From a virus, in the IMG/VR virus record IMGVR_UViG_3300032224_000353, positions 1 through 37,385 of that record: a stretch of DNA of 37,385 nt. One strand, given 5' to 3'. Under the pieces are notes generated by a model. That model had not been told where the DNA came from. It did no database searches and saw nothing but the letters and a program-made list of their open reading frames with translations. The position numbers were made by a program, and so were the translations under genes. The number at the start of each line of letters is the position of its first letter. The stretch's first letter is position 1. Below are positions 21,189-28,593 of this stretch, piece after piece.

Positions 21189-22507
21189 AATACTTATCAG
21201 TTTGTAGTGGTATTGAAGCAGCAACTGTAGCGTGGCATCACATGGGTTGGACTCCTGTTGCATTTAGCGAGATAGAGCCGTTTCCATCAGCAGTATTAGC
21301 ACATCATTATCCCCATGTGCCTAATCTAGGGGATATGACTAAATATAAAGAATGGAATTTAAATGGATCAATTGACGTTCTCGTTGGAGGAACCCCCTGC
21401 CAATCATTCAGCGTGGCAGGTCTTAGAAAAGGACTTGAAGACCCGCGTGGAAACCTTATGCTCACCTATTGTGGAATACTTGATAAGTTTAGACCCAAGT
21501 GGTTCATTTGGGAAAACGTGCCAGGTGTCCTCAGTAGCAATAGAGGAAGGGATTTTGGTTCCTTCCTTGGGGCGGTGGCAGAACTCGGGTATGGGTTCGC
21601 ATATAGGGTGCTTGACGCTCAGTACTTTGGAGTCGCACAAAGACGTAGAAGAGTGTTTGTTGTCGGATGTCTTGGAGATTGGCGAAGTGCCGCAGAAGTT
21701 CTTTTTGAGTCCGACTGCTTGCGAAGGGATACTACGAAGGGCAGAAAGGCGAGGGAAAGAACTGCCTACCCTATTGCGGATAGCGCTGGAGCATTGCAAG
21801 CAAGAGACTATAAAGGAATCAACTCAGACGACGCCCACGCAGGAGGAAAATTAATTGTTTACGAAACACACCCTGCTGACAGTCGGATTAATGAAATGGG
21901 TGAGACGTGTCAAACCGTAACTAGTCGTTGGGGTACAGGTGGCGGTAACGTGCCGTTGGTTCAAGCGTTTAGAAAATCACGCAGAGCGCAATCAACTGAA
22001 GATTATGAAACATGGGTTGACGATGGTAAAGCCAACACACTTAATACGTTTGATTTAGGTGATGTAAGAACTACTCATGCAGTTGCGTATAGTCTTCGTG
22101 AAGATGCAAAAGCAAATACGTTTAGTGCAACTGAACTTGACGTATCTAACGCTATTGGTGCGTTACGCCCAAGTCCACAATCACACCATGCACAAGTATT
22201 TGTAGCACATACTTTTAAAGTGCGTGGAGGATGTGAAGGGGGTGGCAAAGGTTATTTAGGGCAAGATGAAAAAGCGTTTACGATTTCAACAACGCAAGAC
22301 CAACAACTTTATGCAAACATGGCAGTCAGACGTTTGACACCTATTGAATGTGAACGATTACAAGGTTTTCCTGACAATTACACCGACATTAAACCTAAAA
22401 GTAAAGCTACGCCTGACGGCCCACGCTACAAAGCATTAGGCAATTCAATGGCTGTGCCTTGCATGGCATGGATTGGTGAAGGTATTGATATGATAGAGAA
22501 CCCATGA
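21185..22507 (+). CDS. DNA (cytosine-5) methyltransferase
   Basis: A 440-aa C5-cytosine methyltransferase with all core motifs. Motif I is SVCSGIEAAT (5-14). Motif IV is GGTPCQSFS with catalytic C72. Motif VI is ENVPG (110-114). Motif VIII is AQRRRRVFVVG (151-161). Motifs IX-X are RRLTPIECERLQGFPDNY and ALGNSMAVP near the end. The target-recognition region between VIII and IX is long (about 225 aa). It probably methylates phage DNA to resist host restriction; no matching restriction enzyme is seen. The coding region 21363-21854 is also open in the +1 frame for 163 codons (see that entry). The gene couples by ATGA to both neighbours. Confidence 0.95.
   Translation: MKYLSVCSGIEAATVAWHHMGWTPVAFSEIEPFPSAVLAHHYPHVPNLGDMTKYKEWNLNGSIDVLVGGTPCQSFSVAGLRKGLEDPRGNLMLTYCGILDKFRPKWFIWENVPGVLSSNRGRDFGSFLGAVAELGYGFAYRVLDAQYFGVAQRRRRVFVVGCLGDWRSAAEVLFESDCLRRDTTKGRKARERTAYPIADSAGALQARDYKGINSDDAHAGGKLIVYETHPADSRINEMGETCQTVTSRWGTGGGNVPLVQAFRKSRRAQSTEDYETWVDDGKANTLNTFDLGDVRTTHAVAYSLREDAKANTFSATELDVSNAIGALRPSPQSHHAQVFVAHTFKVRGGCEGGGKGYLGQDEKAFTISTTQDQQLYANMAVRRLTPIECERLQGFPDNYTDIKPKSKATPDGPRYKALGNSMAVPCMAWIGEGIDMIENP
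21363..21854 (+). CDS. Overprinted ORF inside the methyltransferase gene (+1 frame)
   Basis: A 163-codon ORF lies wholly inside the methyltransferase gene in the +1 frame, over motifs IV to VIII (methyltransferase residues 60-223). ATG follows GGA by 6 bases, a modest ribosome-binding site. The predicted protein has the stretches EEGILVPSLGRWQNSGMGSH and KFFLSPTACEGILRRAERRG. From memory, very similar proteins are annotated as hypothetical in the same alternative frame of methyltransferase genes in many phages, which argues for a conserved second product. The alternative is a frame kept open by the codon use of the conserved methyltransferase motifs. No function is known. Confidence 0.5.
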   Translation: MDQLTFSLEEPPANHSAWQVLEKDLKTRVETLCSPIVEYLISLDPSGSFGKTCQVSSVAIEEGILVPSLGRWQNSGMGSHIGCLTLSTLESHKDVEECLLSDVLEIGEVPQKFFLSPTACEGILRRAERRGKELPTLLRIALEHCKQETIKESTQTTPTQEEN

Positions 22508-23832
22508 AACTCAGAGATTATCAAGAAAAAGCAGCTGACTTTTTGTATGAAAATGACAGAGCAATGATTCTTGCGCCAGTTGGCGCAGGTAAGACAGCGA
22601 TTACGTTGACTGCAATGGATGACGCGCTATACAACGGCGTTGTCAATCGTTGGTTGGTCGTAGCGCCCAAGCGCGTCTGTACGGATGTATGGCCTGTTGA
22701 GCAACCCAAGTGGGCGCCTGACATGAAGTTAGCTGTAGCCGTTGGTACACCAAAACAACGTCGTGAAGCGTTTGAGTCTAACGCGCAAGTGGTTGTGACC
22801 AATTACGATAACTTGCAATCGTTGCCTGATGTGATGGACTTTGATGGCATTGTGTTTGATGAACTGACTAGACTTAAAAACCCATCAGGCGCACGTTTTA
22901 AAGCACTTAGTAAAGTGATTGACCCTATCAAAATACGTTGGGGTTTGACAGGATCGTTTACAAGTAATGGGCTTGAAGATGTTTTTGGACAATGTAAGAT
23001 TATCGACCAACAGTTGTTAGGGCGGTCTAAAGGAGCGTTTATGCAAAAGTATTTTGTCCTTATGAATAAAGATTTTGGTGAATGGGCGCCGCGCGTTGGT
23101 TCTTTACCACAAGTTATGGAAGTGATTAAACCTGCGACGTTTGTATTAGAAGCTGGCGAGTACGCTGACAAGTTACCACCTTGCCATGTGGTTGAGATGC
23201 GGTGCAATATGGAGATGATTCACTACGCTAAGATGAAGAAGGATTTTGTTGTGCAGTTTGAGAAAGAACAGATTACGGCACTTAGCGCAGCTGTTGTGAC
23301 GCAGAAGTTGCAACAAATGTCATCAGGATTTATTTACAACACCGAAACAACGGCGTCTGATACACCAGGGCGTATGAATGTCAGCCAAGTGCCAATATGG
23401 TTTAGCACGCATAAGTTTGATTTGTTAGACGAGTTGATTGAAGAAAACCAACACGCTAACACCATCATTGTGTACAACTACATTGAGGAATTGGCTGAAC
23501 TTAAGCGTAGATATCCTACCGCACAGACAATCAACGACACCAAAGCGATTGAGCGTTGGAACGAGGGCAAGATTGAACTGCTACTGATTCACCCTAAGTC
23601 AGCAGGGCATGGGTTAAACCTTCAGCATGGCGGGTGCAAGATGGTGTTTGTATCCTTGCCGTGGAGTCTTGAGTTGTACGAGCAAACGATTGGTAGACTG
23701 CACCGATCAGGTCAAAAGCATGATGTGTGGGTGTACATATTGCTGACCAATAAAACAATTGAAGAACGTATTTTAGGCGCCCTAAAAGATAAAAGAGCAT
23801 TGTCCGATATAGCTATGGAGGAATTGAAATGA
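22504..23832 (+). CDS. SNF2-like superfamily 2 helicase/ATPase
   Basis: A 442-aa DNA-dependent ATPase. It begins with the Q-motif-like KLRDYQEKAADFL. Walker A is APVGAGKT (24-31), the Walker B/DExx box is IVFDELTRLKNP (116-127), motif III-like WGLTGSF follows, and the C-terminal RecA lobe has SAGHGLNLQHG and motif VI QTIGRLHRSGQ (about 394-404). Phage proteins of this compact type are thought to remodel or unwind DNA in replication or recombination. ATGA overlaps at both ends place it in one translational unit with the methyltransferase and the following small gene. Confidence 0.92.
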   Translation: MKLRDYQEKAADFLYENDRAMILAPVGAGKTAITLTAMDDALYNGVVNRWLVVAPKRVCTDVWPVEQPKWAPDMKLAVAVGTPKQRREAFESNAQVVVTNYDNLQSLPDVMDFDGIVFDELTRLKNPSGARFKALSKVIDPIKIRWGLTGSFTSNGLEDVFGQCKIIDQQLLGRSKGAFMQKYFVLMNKDFGEWAPRVGSLPQVMEVIKPATFVLEAGEYADKLPPCHVVEMRCNMEMIHYAKMKKDFVVQFEKEQITALSAAVVTQKLQQMSSGFIYNTETTASDTPGRMNVSQVPIWFSTHKFDLLDELIEENQHANTIIVYNYIEELAELKRRYPTAQTINDTKAIERWNEGKIELLLIHPKSAGHGLNLQHGGCKMVFVSLPWSLELYEQTIGRLHRSGQKHDVWVYILLTNKTIEERILGALKDKRALSDIAMEELK

Positions 23833-23990
23833 AAGAAAAAGTAATTAACTTACTAGAAGATGCTGAAAGAACCATTGGCATTTTGATGTTGGAAATTAAT
23901 CGATTAAATAATGAAATTGAATTGTTAAAGGAACGTAAGAATGAAACGACTAGCGAATTACAAAGCAAAGTTAAAAGCAGCGCAAGCTGA
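23829..23990 (+). CDS. Small coiled-coil hypothetical protein
   Basis: A 53-aa protein, ATGA-coupled to the helicase. The central segment (TIGILMLEINRLNNEIELLK) has a heptad-like pattern suggesting a short coiled coil. The last 50 bases overlap the start of the next gene in another frame. No family is recognised. Confidence 0.6.
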   Translation: MKEKVINLLEDAERTIGILMLEINRLNNEIELLKERKNETTSELQSKVKSSAS

Positions 23991-24135
23991 AGAAACGATA
24001 CGAGCGCGGGAATACAACACCGCTATGCGGGCGCTTAAAAAGATTACAAACGAAATAGTAACTTTACATGAAAGGATAGAACGTGAAACCGTTAAGTTGG
24101 CGCAAGTTGCAAGCCGTACTGAATCAAATGACTGA
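23941..24135 (+). CDS. Small coiled-coil hypothetical protein
   Basis: A 64-aa basic helical protein (MKRLANYKAKLKAAQAEETI; ALKKITNEIVTLHERIERET). AAAGGAACGTAAGA just ahead of the ATG is a good ribosome-binding site and lies inside the upstream gene. It overlaps that gene by 50 bases and the next gene by 53 bases. A short coiled coil or DNA-binding helix pair is likely. No family is recognised. Confidence 0.65.
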   Translation: MKRLANYKAKLKAAQAEETIRAREYNTAMRALKKITNEIVTLHERIERETVKLAQVASRTESND

Positions 24136-24277
24136 GGACGAAGTATTGGCGATGCTTGAAGATGAGCGTCAAGGCGCACGTCGAGCATCAATTCTTGAGA
24201 GATTACACATGAGGTACAACACCTTGCGTGTTAGTCGTGAGCGTATAGAAATTATGAAGGAAGCGATTGCACCATGA
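24083..24277 (+). CDS. Small helical hypothetical protein (GTG start)
   Basis: A 64-aa protein beginning with GTG at 24083, preceded by GAAAGGAT. The sequence (LSWRKLQAVLNQMTEDEVLA; MLEDERQGARRASILERLHM) is all-helical and charged. From memory it resembles short phage proteins of the type 'LTEDEVLxMLxxE...RRxxxLxRLHxRYxxLR' found beside helicase and polymerase genes, function unknown. Its TGA overlaps the ATG of the next ORF. Confidence 0.65.
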   Translation: MKPLSWRKLQAVLNQMTEDEVLAMLEDERQGARRASILERLHMRYNTLRVSRERIEIMKEAIAP

Positions 24278-24441
24278 CGCACCCTGATTTTGCCTGTTGG
24301 TCACACGCCAACTTAGTTAAATTTGCCAACGAAACGTATGAACGGATTGTTGACGATGTATACGAGATAGAATGTTTAAAACAAGATTTAAAGGCCGCTA
24401 TCAAAGCCTATCGTGAAGTTAACACAAGGAGCCAACCATGA
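24274..24441 (+). CDS. Small hypothetical protein
   Basis: A 55-aa ORF with ATGA overlaps at both ends. The sequence begins MTHPDFACWSHANLVKFANE and continues with a charged helix (YEIECLKQDLKAAIKAYREV), so it looks like a small helical bundle or coiled coil. Support comes from coupling on both sides and the consistent run of tiny genes; no family is recognised. Confidence 0.58.
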   Translation: MTHPDFACWSHANLVKFANETYERIVDDVYEIECLKQDLKAAIKAYREVNTRSQP

Positions 24442-24578
24442 AAGCAAAGAAACCTGTTGCATCTCAAAAATCTTATTGGCAGTTAAAAGATTGGAAATAT
24501 GTTCCTGCGTGTAGCACAAACGTACTTGCACGTTTTAAATCAATTGGCTGGCGCGCGCCAAGTGAGGTAAAAAAATGA
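24438..24578 (+). CDS. Small basic hypothetical protein
   Basis: A 46-aa basic protein with AAGGAG about 11 bases before the ATG. It contains SYWQLKDWKYVPACSTNVLA near 12-31 and ARFKSIGWRAPSE. The Trp-rich, basic character could suit nucleic-acid contact. ATGA overlaps join it to both neighbours. No family is recognised. Confidence 0.58.
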   Translation: MKAKKPVASQKSYWQLKDWKYVPACSTNVLARFKSIGWRAPSEVKK

Positions 24579-24751
24579 AAATATTTACTATAGTTACTAC
24601 TACTTTTATTTGTGGATGGATTATATTTTTTACTGAAATAGCACGTAAAGAAATTGTTTACGATTGCCGTATGCTAATGGGTAATTGGCACCCTGATATT
24701 CCCCAAAAAGTTATCGAACAATGTCGTGAACGTATATGGGTACCAAAATAA
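24575..24751 (+). CDS. Small membrane-anchored or exported protein
   Basis: A 58-aa protein with an N-terminal hydrophobic segment (MKIFTIVTTTFICGWIIFFT, 1-20) forming a signal anchor. A short charged domain follows with three Cys-containing bends (YDCRMLMGNWHPDIPQKV; IEQCRERIWVPK). It is the last gene of the plus block and ends five bases before the convergent endolysin stop. It could be an inner-membrane effector; a spanin role is possible but no lipobox or partner is seen. Confidence 0.62.
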   Translation: MKIFTIVTTTFICGWIIFFTEIARKEIVYDCRMLMGNWHPDIPQKVIEQCRERIWVPK

Positions 24752-24755
24752 GGGG

Positions 24756-25289
24756 TTACCCTAACATTGTAGTTGCAATTTTTTTAACGTCTTCTACGCG
24801 GGTTAGCCATCCTTTTTCATACTTTGGATTATGCAAACTAATGTAAAAGTCACGTTTGGCTTGGCTGAATTTATCTAAAAAAGTTTTGCCGTCCATAGCG
24901 TTGATTGCCGCCATAGTTGCTGGCCCAATAGCACCATCAGGGTTTACCCCTAACGCACGTTGAATCATTTTTTTTGACGCTGCGGGGCCTGCATTGATTG
25001 CGAAGTCAAACGCGGCGTAGTCCACACCCCCTGGGAGGGCGTCGCCCTTCACCGCGTCCCAATAGTCACGTTTGTATAAGGGTTTAACATCATCGGGCTT
25101 AAGTGCTTTCATGTCATCCCACGTCACTTGATGACCGACATACGCTTCCCAATTGGTTTGTGTACATCCAAGCATGGTGCAACCAGCTCTGCCATCAGGT
25201 AAGTGATTACCACTATCATGGGGATCAGATTGAAAACCAGCTTCTGATTTAATGACGTGTTCAAATGCTTTATTCCAATTACTTATCAT
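24756..25289 (-). CDS. Endolysin: GH108 N-acetylmuramidase with peptidoglycan-binding domain
   Basis: A 177-aa lysozyme of glycoside hydrolase family 108. The N-terminal catalytic part contains HVIKSEAGFQSDPHDSGN near 11-28; E16 sits where the family has its catalytic Glu (usual E-G-G-Y/F, here E-A-G-F). A PG_binding_3-type region follows (FDFAINAGPAASKKMIQRAL near 94-113; DGAIGPATMAAINAM). It cleaves the glycan of the host wall. No signal peptide is seen, so release needs the holin. It is the final gene of the late block and overlaps the gene before it by 11 bases. Confidence 0.92.
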   Translation of the reverse strand: MISNWNKAFEHVIKSEAGFQSDPHDSGNHLPDGRAGCTMLGCTQTNWEAYVGHQVTWDDMKALKPDDVKPLYKRDYWDAVKGDALPGGVDYAAFDFAINAGPAASKKMIQRALGVNPDGAIGPATMAAINAMDGKTFLDKFSQAKRDFYISLHNPKYEKGWLTRVEDVKKIATTMLG

Positions 25290-25491
25290 CGTCGCTTCCT
25301 ATCTTAATTCCTGTTATTAGTCCTATGAATCCACCGATGACCGTTTGAAATGCTGGCCCAATAATCTGAAATACTTTATCTGTATCAAAGTTAGGGTCAA
25401 TAACGGCGTACGCAAACATGAGTAACATACCAATAACTACTGCAACTAATGACCAAGCAGCAATAATCATAACGTGATCTTTCGTATTCAT
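25279..25491 (-). CDS. Two-TM small membrane protein, lysis cassette
   Basis: A 70-aa protein with two hydrophobic spans (IIAAWSLVAVVIGMLLMFAY near 9-28; GPAFQTVIGGFIGLITGIKI near 45-64) and an acidic C-terminus (GSDDDK). Its position directly between the 3TM holin and the endolysin suggests a second holin, antiholin or pinholin. It overlaps both neighbours. No family is named. Confidence 0.7.
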   Translation of the reverse strand: MNTKDHVMIIAAWSLVAVVIGMLLMFAYAVIDPNFDTDKVFQIIGPAFQTVIGGFIGLITGIKIGSDDDK

Positions 25492-25895
25492 TTAGAGGCT
25501 ACTCCTTGTAATTTTTCAAATGTTCTAAGGCCGCCCATACCAAGCATACCCATCATTAATTGCCAAAGATTATCATCAAGCCCTGGCAATGGCGGTATGG
25601 TTACGCCAGCAATACTGGCTATTGTTCCTCCAAGCGGTCTTAAAAGATACTGATACGCAAGCGCTAAAGCACATACCCAACCGATTGCTGGCCGCCATCC
25701 TGACACAAACAAAGACGAACTTTTAGCTTCTTCTTTGTTAATGTCGGTCTGAGCAGTCATTGTTGCTAAGTCGCCAGATTGTTGTAATTTTAACAATTCT
25801 AACTTGGCGTTGGCTGCTTGTGCAGGATCAGGAAAAATGCGAGTAATTAGGGTGTTCCCTAAGTCTAAGGCTGCTGAAATTGGATCAAGTGCCAT
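25488..25895 (-). CDS. Holin of 3TM superfamily
   Basis: A 135-aa protein starting at ATG 25893-25895, chosen because GGAG lies 5 bases upstream; the ATG directly before it is too close. The body has the familiar pattern of phage 3TM holins (PF11351): LDPISAALDLGNTLITRIFP, ANAKLELLKLQQSGD, SGWRPAIGWVCALALAYQYL, then a short span and MLGMGGLRTFEKLQG at the end. It would form membrane lesions that release the muramidase. Its stop overlaps the next gene. Confidence 0.85.
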   Translation of the reverse strand: MALDPISAALDLGNTLITRIFPDPAQAANAKLELLKLQQSGDLATMTAQTDINKEEAKSSSLFVSGWRPAIGWVCALALAYQYLLRPLGGTIASIAGVTIPPLPGLDDNLWQLMMGMLGMGGLRTFEKLQGVASK

Positions 25896-25897
25896 CA

Positions 25898-25975
25898 TTA
25901 CTCCTTTAACAATATAATTGCCATCATACAAAGAAGTGCAAACATTGTCCACCATTTGAATAAGTCATCATCCAC
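25898..25975 (-). CDS. 25-residue membrane micropeptide upstream of the holin
   Basis: A GTG-started ORF of 25 codons (first residues Met-Asp-Asp-Asp) with the hydrophobic span WWTMFALLCMMAIILL. Its stop codon TAA shares bases with an ATG at the holin start, and its start overlaps the end of the 54-aa gene. Its last codons contain the GGAG used by the holin. It could be a lysis regulator. The case is suggestive, not firm. Confidence 0.35.
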   Translation of the reverse strand: MDDDLFKWWTMFALLCMMAIILLKE

Positions 25976-26132
25976 GAACTATATCTTTCTTTGATCTAAT
26001 AACAACATTCATTTTTCTAGGAAATTTCATTTTTTCTTGATTTATTTTAGCTTCAAAATGTAAATAAGCAACATAAGCCCATATCCCTAATTCTATTAGA
26101 TAAAGAATAAACCAGTATGTCAACCAAGTCAT
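25968..26132 (-). CDS. Single-span membrane protein, lysis region
   Basis: A 54-aa protein with ATG at 26130-26132 overlapping the stop of the previous gene. The first 23 residues (TYWFILYLIELGIWAYVAYL) form a membrane span. The rest is basic (KMKFPRKMNVVIRSKKDIVR) and probably cytoplasmic. No family is recognised. Coupling on both sides supports coding. Confidence 0.6.
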   Translation of the reverse strand: MTWLTYWFILYLIELGIWAYVAYLHFEAKINQEKMKFPRKMNVVIRSKKDIVRG

Positions 26133-26575
26133 ACAAGATTAAATCTCCATAAGAAATACGTGACGATGGCTGCCGCTAAAAAACAATACATCTGAACACG
26201 CTTAACATCACGCAGTTTATGCCCATAATAACTAGCGTTTTCTTTATGTTCTTTTTCTACAACTGTTTTTAATTCTAAAACTTTAGCCCATTCTTTTGCG
26301 CCGTACTTAGCCTTAAATTCAGCTTCAGCTTTGTTTTCAGCCTTAATAATAGAGCTTTGTTTTTCATACTCGTGGACTGCTTTAAACAACATGGAGTTTT
26401 GTATTGCTTCTTCATGTTGCCTATGTTTATCTCTTGATGCTAACTGCTCTTGCGCAACTTCTACACCATCGTGTTGTATGTTCTGAATGCTTTTGGTAAG
26501 ACTTTTCCCTGCCTCTCTAGCTTCATCTAAGCTATTTGCTAACTGTTTTGTACCTTCAGCAATTGCATTAGACAT
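26129..26575 (-). CDS. Coiled-coil protein with C-terminal membrane span
   Basis: A 148-aa protein, taking the ATG at 26573-26575 just after the upstream stop; a longer version would need TTG at 26602. The N-terminal part has SNAIAEGTKQLANSLDEARE (near 2-21), then a long charged helix (EYEKQSSIIKAENKAEAEFK). The end is hydrophobic (VQMYCFLAAAIVTYFLWRF). From memory, a similar small protein with a C-terminal anchor occurs in podovirus late operons, function unknown. It could be a virion-membrane contact protein or part of the lysis set. Confidence 0.65.
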   Translation of the reverse strand: MSNAIAEGTKQLANSLDEAREAGKSLTKSIQNIQHDGVEVAQEQLASRDKHRQHEEAIQNSMLFKAVHEYEKQSSIIKAENKAEAEFKAKYGAKEWAKVLELKTVVEKEHKENASYYGHKLRDVKRVQMYCFLAAAIVTYFLWRFNLV

Positions 26576-26576
26576 T

Positions 26577-26789
26577 TCATTTGGATACCAAGTGTTGAAC
26601 AATATTAAGAATCATGTCTTTACCAAAAAAGACCGATGCAATGACGGCATACAAAAGATATTCAATGCGTTGCATCCGCTTTGATCCGCTATCAAATGAT
26701 TCTAAGATGGCGGTGTAGCGTTGCTCACACACCGCTTCGTGTACTGACAAACGCTTATCGTTCTCAGCGACTATTGCATCCATATCCAT
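26577..26789 (-). CDS. Small membrane protein with N-terminal helix
   Basis: A 70-aa protein with an acidic/helical N-terminal part (VAENDKRLSVHEAVCEQRYT) and a hydrophobic span (IEYLLYAVIASVFFGKDMIL). The layout (helix then one span) recalls XhlA-like hemolysin/holin-associated proteins, but identity is not claimed. It sits between the large ejection-type protein and the coiled-coil membrane protein. Confidence 0.65.
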   Translation of the reverse strand: MDMDAIVAENDKRLSVHEAVCEQRYTAILESFDSGSKRMQRIEYLLYAVIASVFFGKDMILNIVQHLVSK

Positions 26790-26790
26790 A

Positions 26791-28593
26791 TCACCTCGAT
26801 AAAGCGTTTTGGTTTTGTTGATTTAATTGTGTAATGCCTAACGCCGTTGGAGAACGTAAAGCATTTTTACTAAATTCAGCTATTGGATTAACATTCAAAC
26901 CAATGTTATTTATATATTGTTGACGAAGCAATGCTTGTTCTAAAGACATTGCAGCGTTTTCAGGGTTTAGCATTTCTGTGGCTAATTCAATTGCTATTTT
27001 ACGATCAATACGGCCTTGAAGTTTATTAATAATGCTATTAGCTAAGCTAACAGTTTTACTGAAAAGTGCTGGCGCTTTAGGAAGACTTTCTGAAGGAATA
27101 GCTTTTTCTAATCTACCTCCAAATTTAGCTTGTTCTTCAAATTTAGCTTTGTTAGCTAAATCAGATTTAATACCTTCAAGAATTTTCATTTGAGCAGGCG
27201 TAACAATTTCAGATATGTTTTGATACGCGGGTAAACCTGTAGCGCGTTTAATTGTAGATGGCGCATTTGCAAGCGCATTAGCATAAGAAGCTGGCGTTAA
27301 TTTATTTTCGTTGCTTAAAGTAGATTCAAGTTTACTTTTTAAAAAATCAGCAACTTCCATTTGATTGATTGGTTTACTAACACTAGCAAATTTTTCTTGC
27401 GCTTGCGTATATCCAGGGATTGCGTTTGCAAGCATATCTTTAGTTTTAGTCAACTCGCTTTTAATAAACTTATTATCCTCGTTGGCGAGCGCGGCTTTAA
27501 TATTGTCAAGTGTAGATGAAATTTGTTTTGCATCTGTACGTAATGCGCCCGATTCATCTGTTAAACCTTTTTTAATAGCGTTAAATTCAGATACTAACGC
27601 AGTATTACCTGGGTTATCTTTAAGTATATTATCAACGTGTTTTGCTACATTAGTTATGTCAGCTATTTTGCCTGTACCAACCGCCGCTTCGTATAATGGT
27701 GCAGTTATATCAGTACGTTTAGCAACTGCGGTGGGAATAGATTCCGCTACATTTAAAGGATTAATAAGCGCTTGGCCTTGTTGAATTTGACGTTGATAAT
27801 ATTCAGTAGGTGCAAAACGAGATACTTCTTGTTGTAATGCAGGATATTTAGTTAAATTTAAATTAGTGACTGCTTCACCAGCAGTAGGGTTATAACCAAG
27901 CGTGGCAGAATTGGGGTTACGTAACGCGTTAACAATTTGTGGCCCTTGACCTTCAGTTGCTGCAACTAACGCCGCCGCTTTAGGATTTACTACATTAGCA
28001 AGGTAGTTACTCCCTGCGCTTAATACTTTTCCTGTTGTTTGAAGTGGAAGCGCATTTAATGGGTTAATAGCCGCGCCTGTTTTTTGTAATGTTTCTCCAG
28101 TTACTATTGCTGGTGATAACTGTGCCACTTTACCTGTTTTAGTAATTGCACCACCGCCTGCGCTAAGTATAGTTGCAAGATCGCCTGCCGCACCAACAGG
28201 GTCTGTATATAAGGTATTGCCTAACGCTTCTAAGCTACCGTAACGGTCTTTATAAACACCGCCAATAGCATTAGCTGCTTTAATTGCGCGTTCTTTATTA
28301 GTTGGGTCAGAATCAAACTTATCTAAAAAGCTAACAACATTTTTTGGTAATACGTTATAAACACCACCCGCAGCAATATCGCCAATATTTTTAACCGTTT
28401 CAATTGGATTTGTAACTGCGTGGTATAAACCACCTATCATTTCGCCACCGCTTTTTAATACATTACTTGCAAACCCGCCAAATGATTTAGGCTGTTCGGC
28501 ACTTACATTTTGACGTACAGGTTGCGCAGTAGATAAATCAAACCCACTAGACGCGGGTTGTATAGGTTGTGCAGTTGATAAATCAAAAGCCAT
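26791..28593 (-). CDS. Ejection-type virion protein (P22 gp16 position)
   Basis: A 600-aa protein, the last of three large proteins after the tail-factor genes, the place of P22 gp16. Its N-terminus contains an imperfect duplication (FDLSTAQPIQ and FDLSTAQPVR). It continues with Ala/Gly-rich helical stretches (GDLATILSAGGGAITKTGK) and a long helical C-terminal half (ILDNIKAAL-type repeats of Lys/Asn/Ala). No lysozyme or transglycosylase active site is visible. P22-type ejection proteins leave the capsid with the DNA and form a channel across the envelope. Role inferred from position, size and composition. Confidence 0.65.
   Translation of the reverse strand: MAFDLSTAQPIQPASSGFDLSTAQPVRQNVSAEQPKSFGGFASNVLKSGGEMIGGLYHAVTNPIETVKNIGDIAAGGVYNVLPKNVVSFLDKFDSDPTNKERAIKAANAIGGVYKDRYGSLEALGNTLYTDPVGAAGDLATILSAGGGAITKTGKVAQLSPAIVTGETLQKTGAAINPLNALPLQTTGKVLSAGSNYLANVVNPKAAALVAATEGQGPQIVNALRNPNSATLGYNPTAGEAVTNLNLTKYPALQQEVSRFAPTEYYQRQIQQGQALINPLNVAESIPTAVAKRTDITAPLYEAAVGTGKIADITNVAKHVDNILKDNPGNTALVSEFNAIKKGLTDESGALRTDAKQISSTLDNIKAALANEDNKFIKSELTKTKDMLANAIPGYTQAQEKFASVSKPINQMEVADFLKSKLESTLSNENKLTPASYANALANAPSTIKRATGLPAYQNISEIVTPAQMKILEGIKSDLANKAKFEEQAKFGGRLEKAIPSESLPKAPALFSKTVSLANSIINKLQGRIDRKIAIELATEMLNPENAAMSLEQALLRQQYINNIGLNVNPIAEFSKNALRSPTALGITQLNQQNQNALSR

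Noticed and set aside
21404-21799. 131-codon minus ORF opposite the methyltransferase
   Set aside because: It lies in the same stretch where two plus frames are open, which suggests a composition effect; no promoter or ribosome-binding site, and no protein pattern I recognise.
27365-27784. 139-codon plus ORF opposite the 600-aa ejection-type protein
   Set aside because: Hydrophobic residues arise from the complement of Ala/Asn/Lys-rich helices; no start signals and no plus-strand transcript context.
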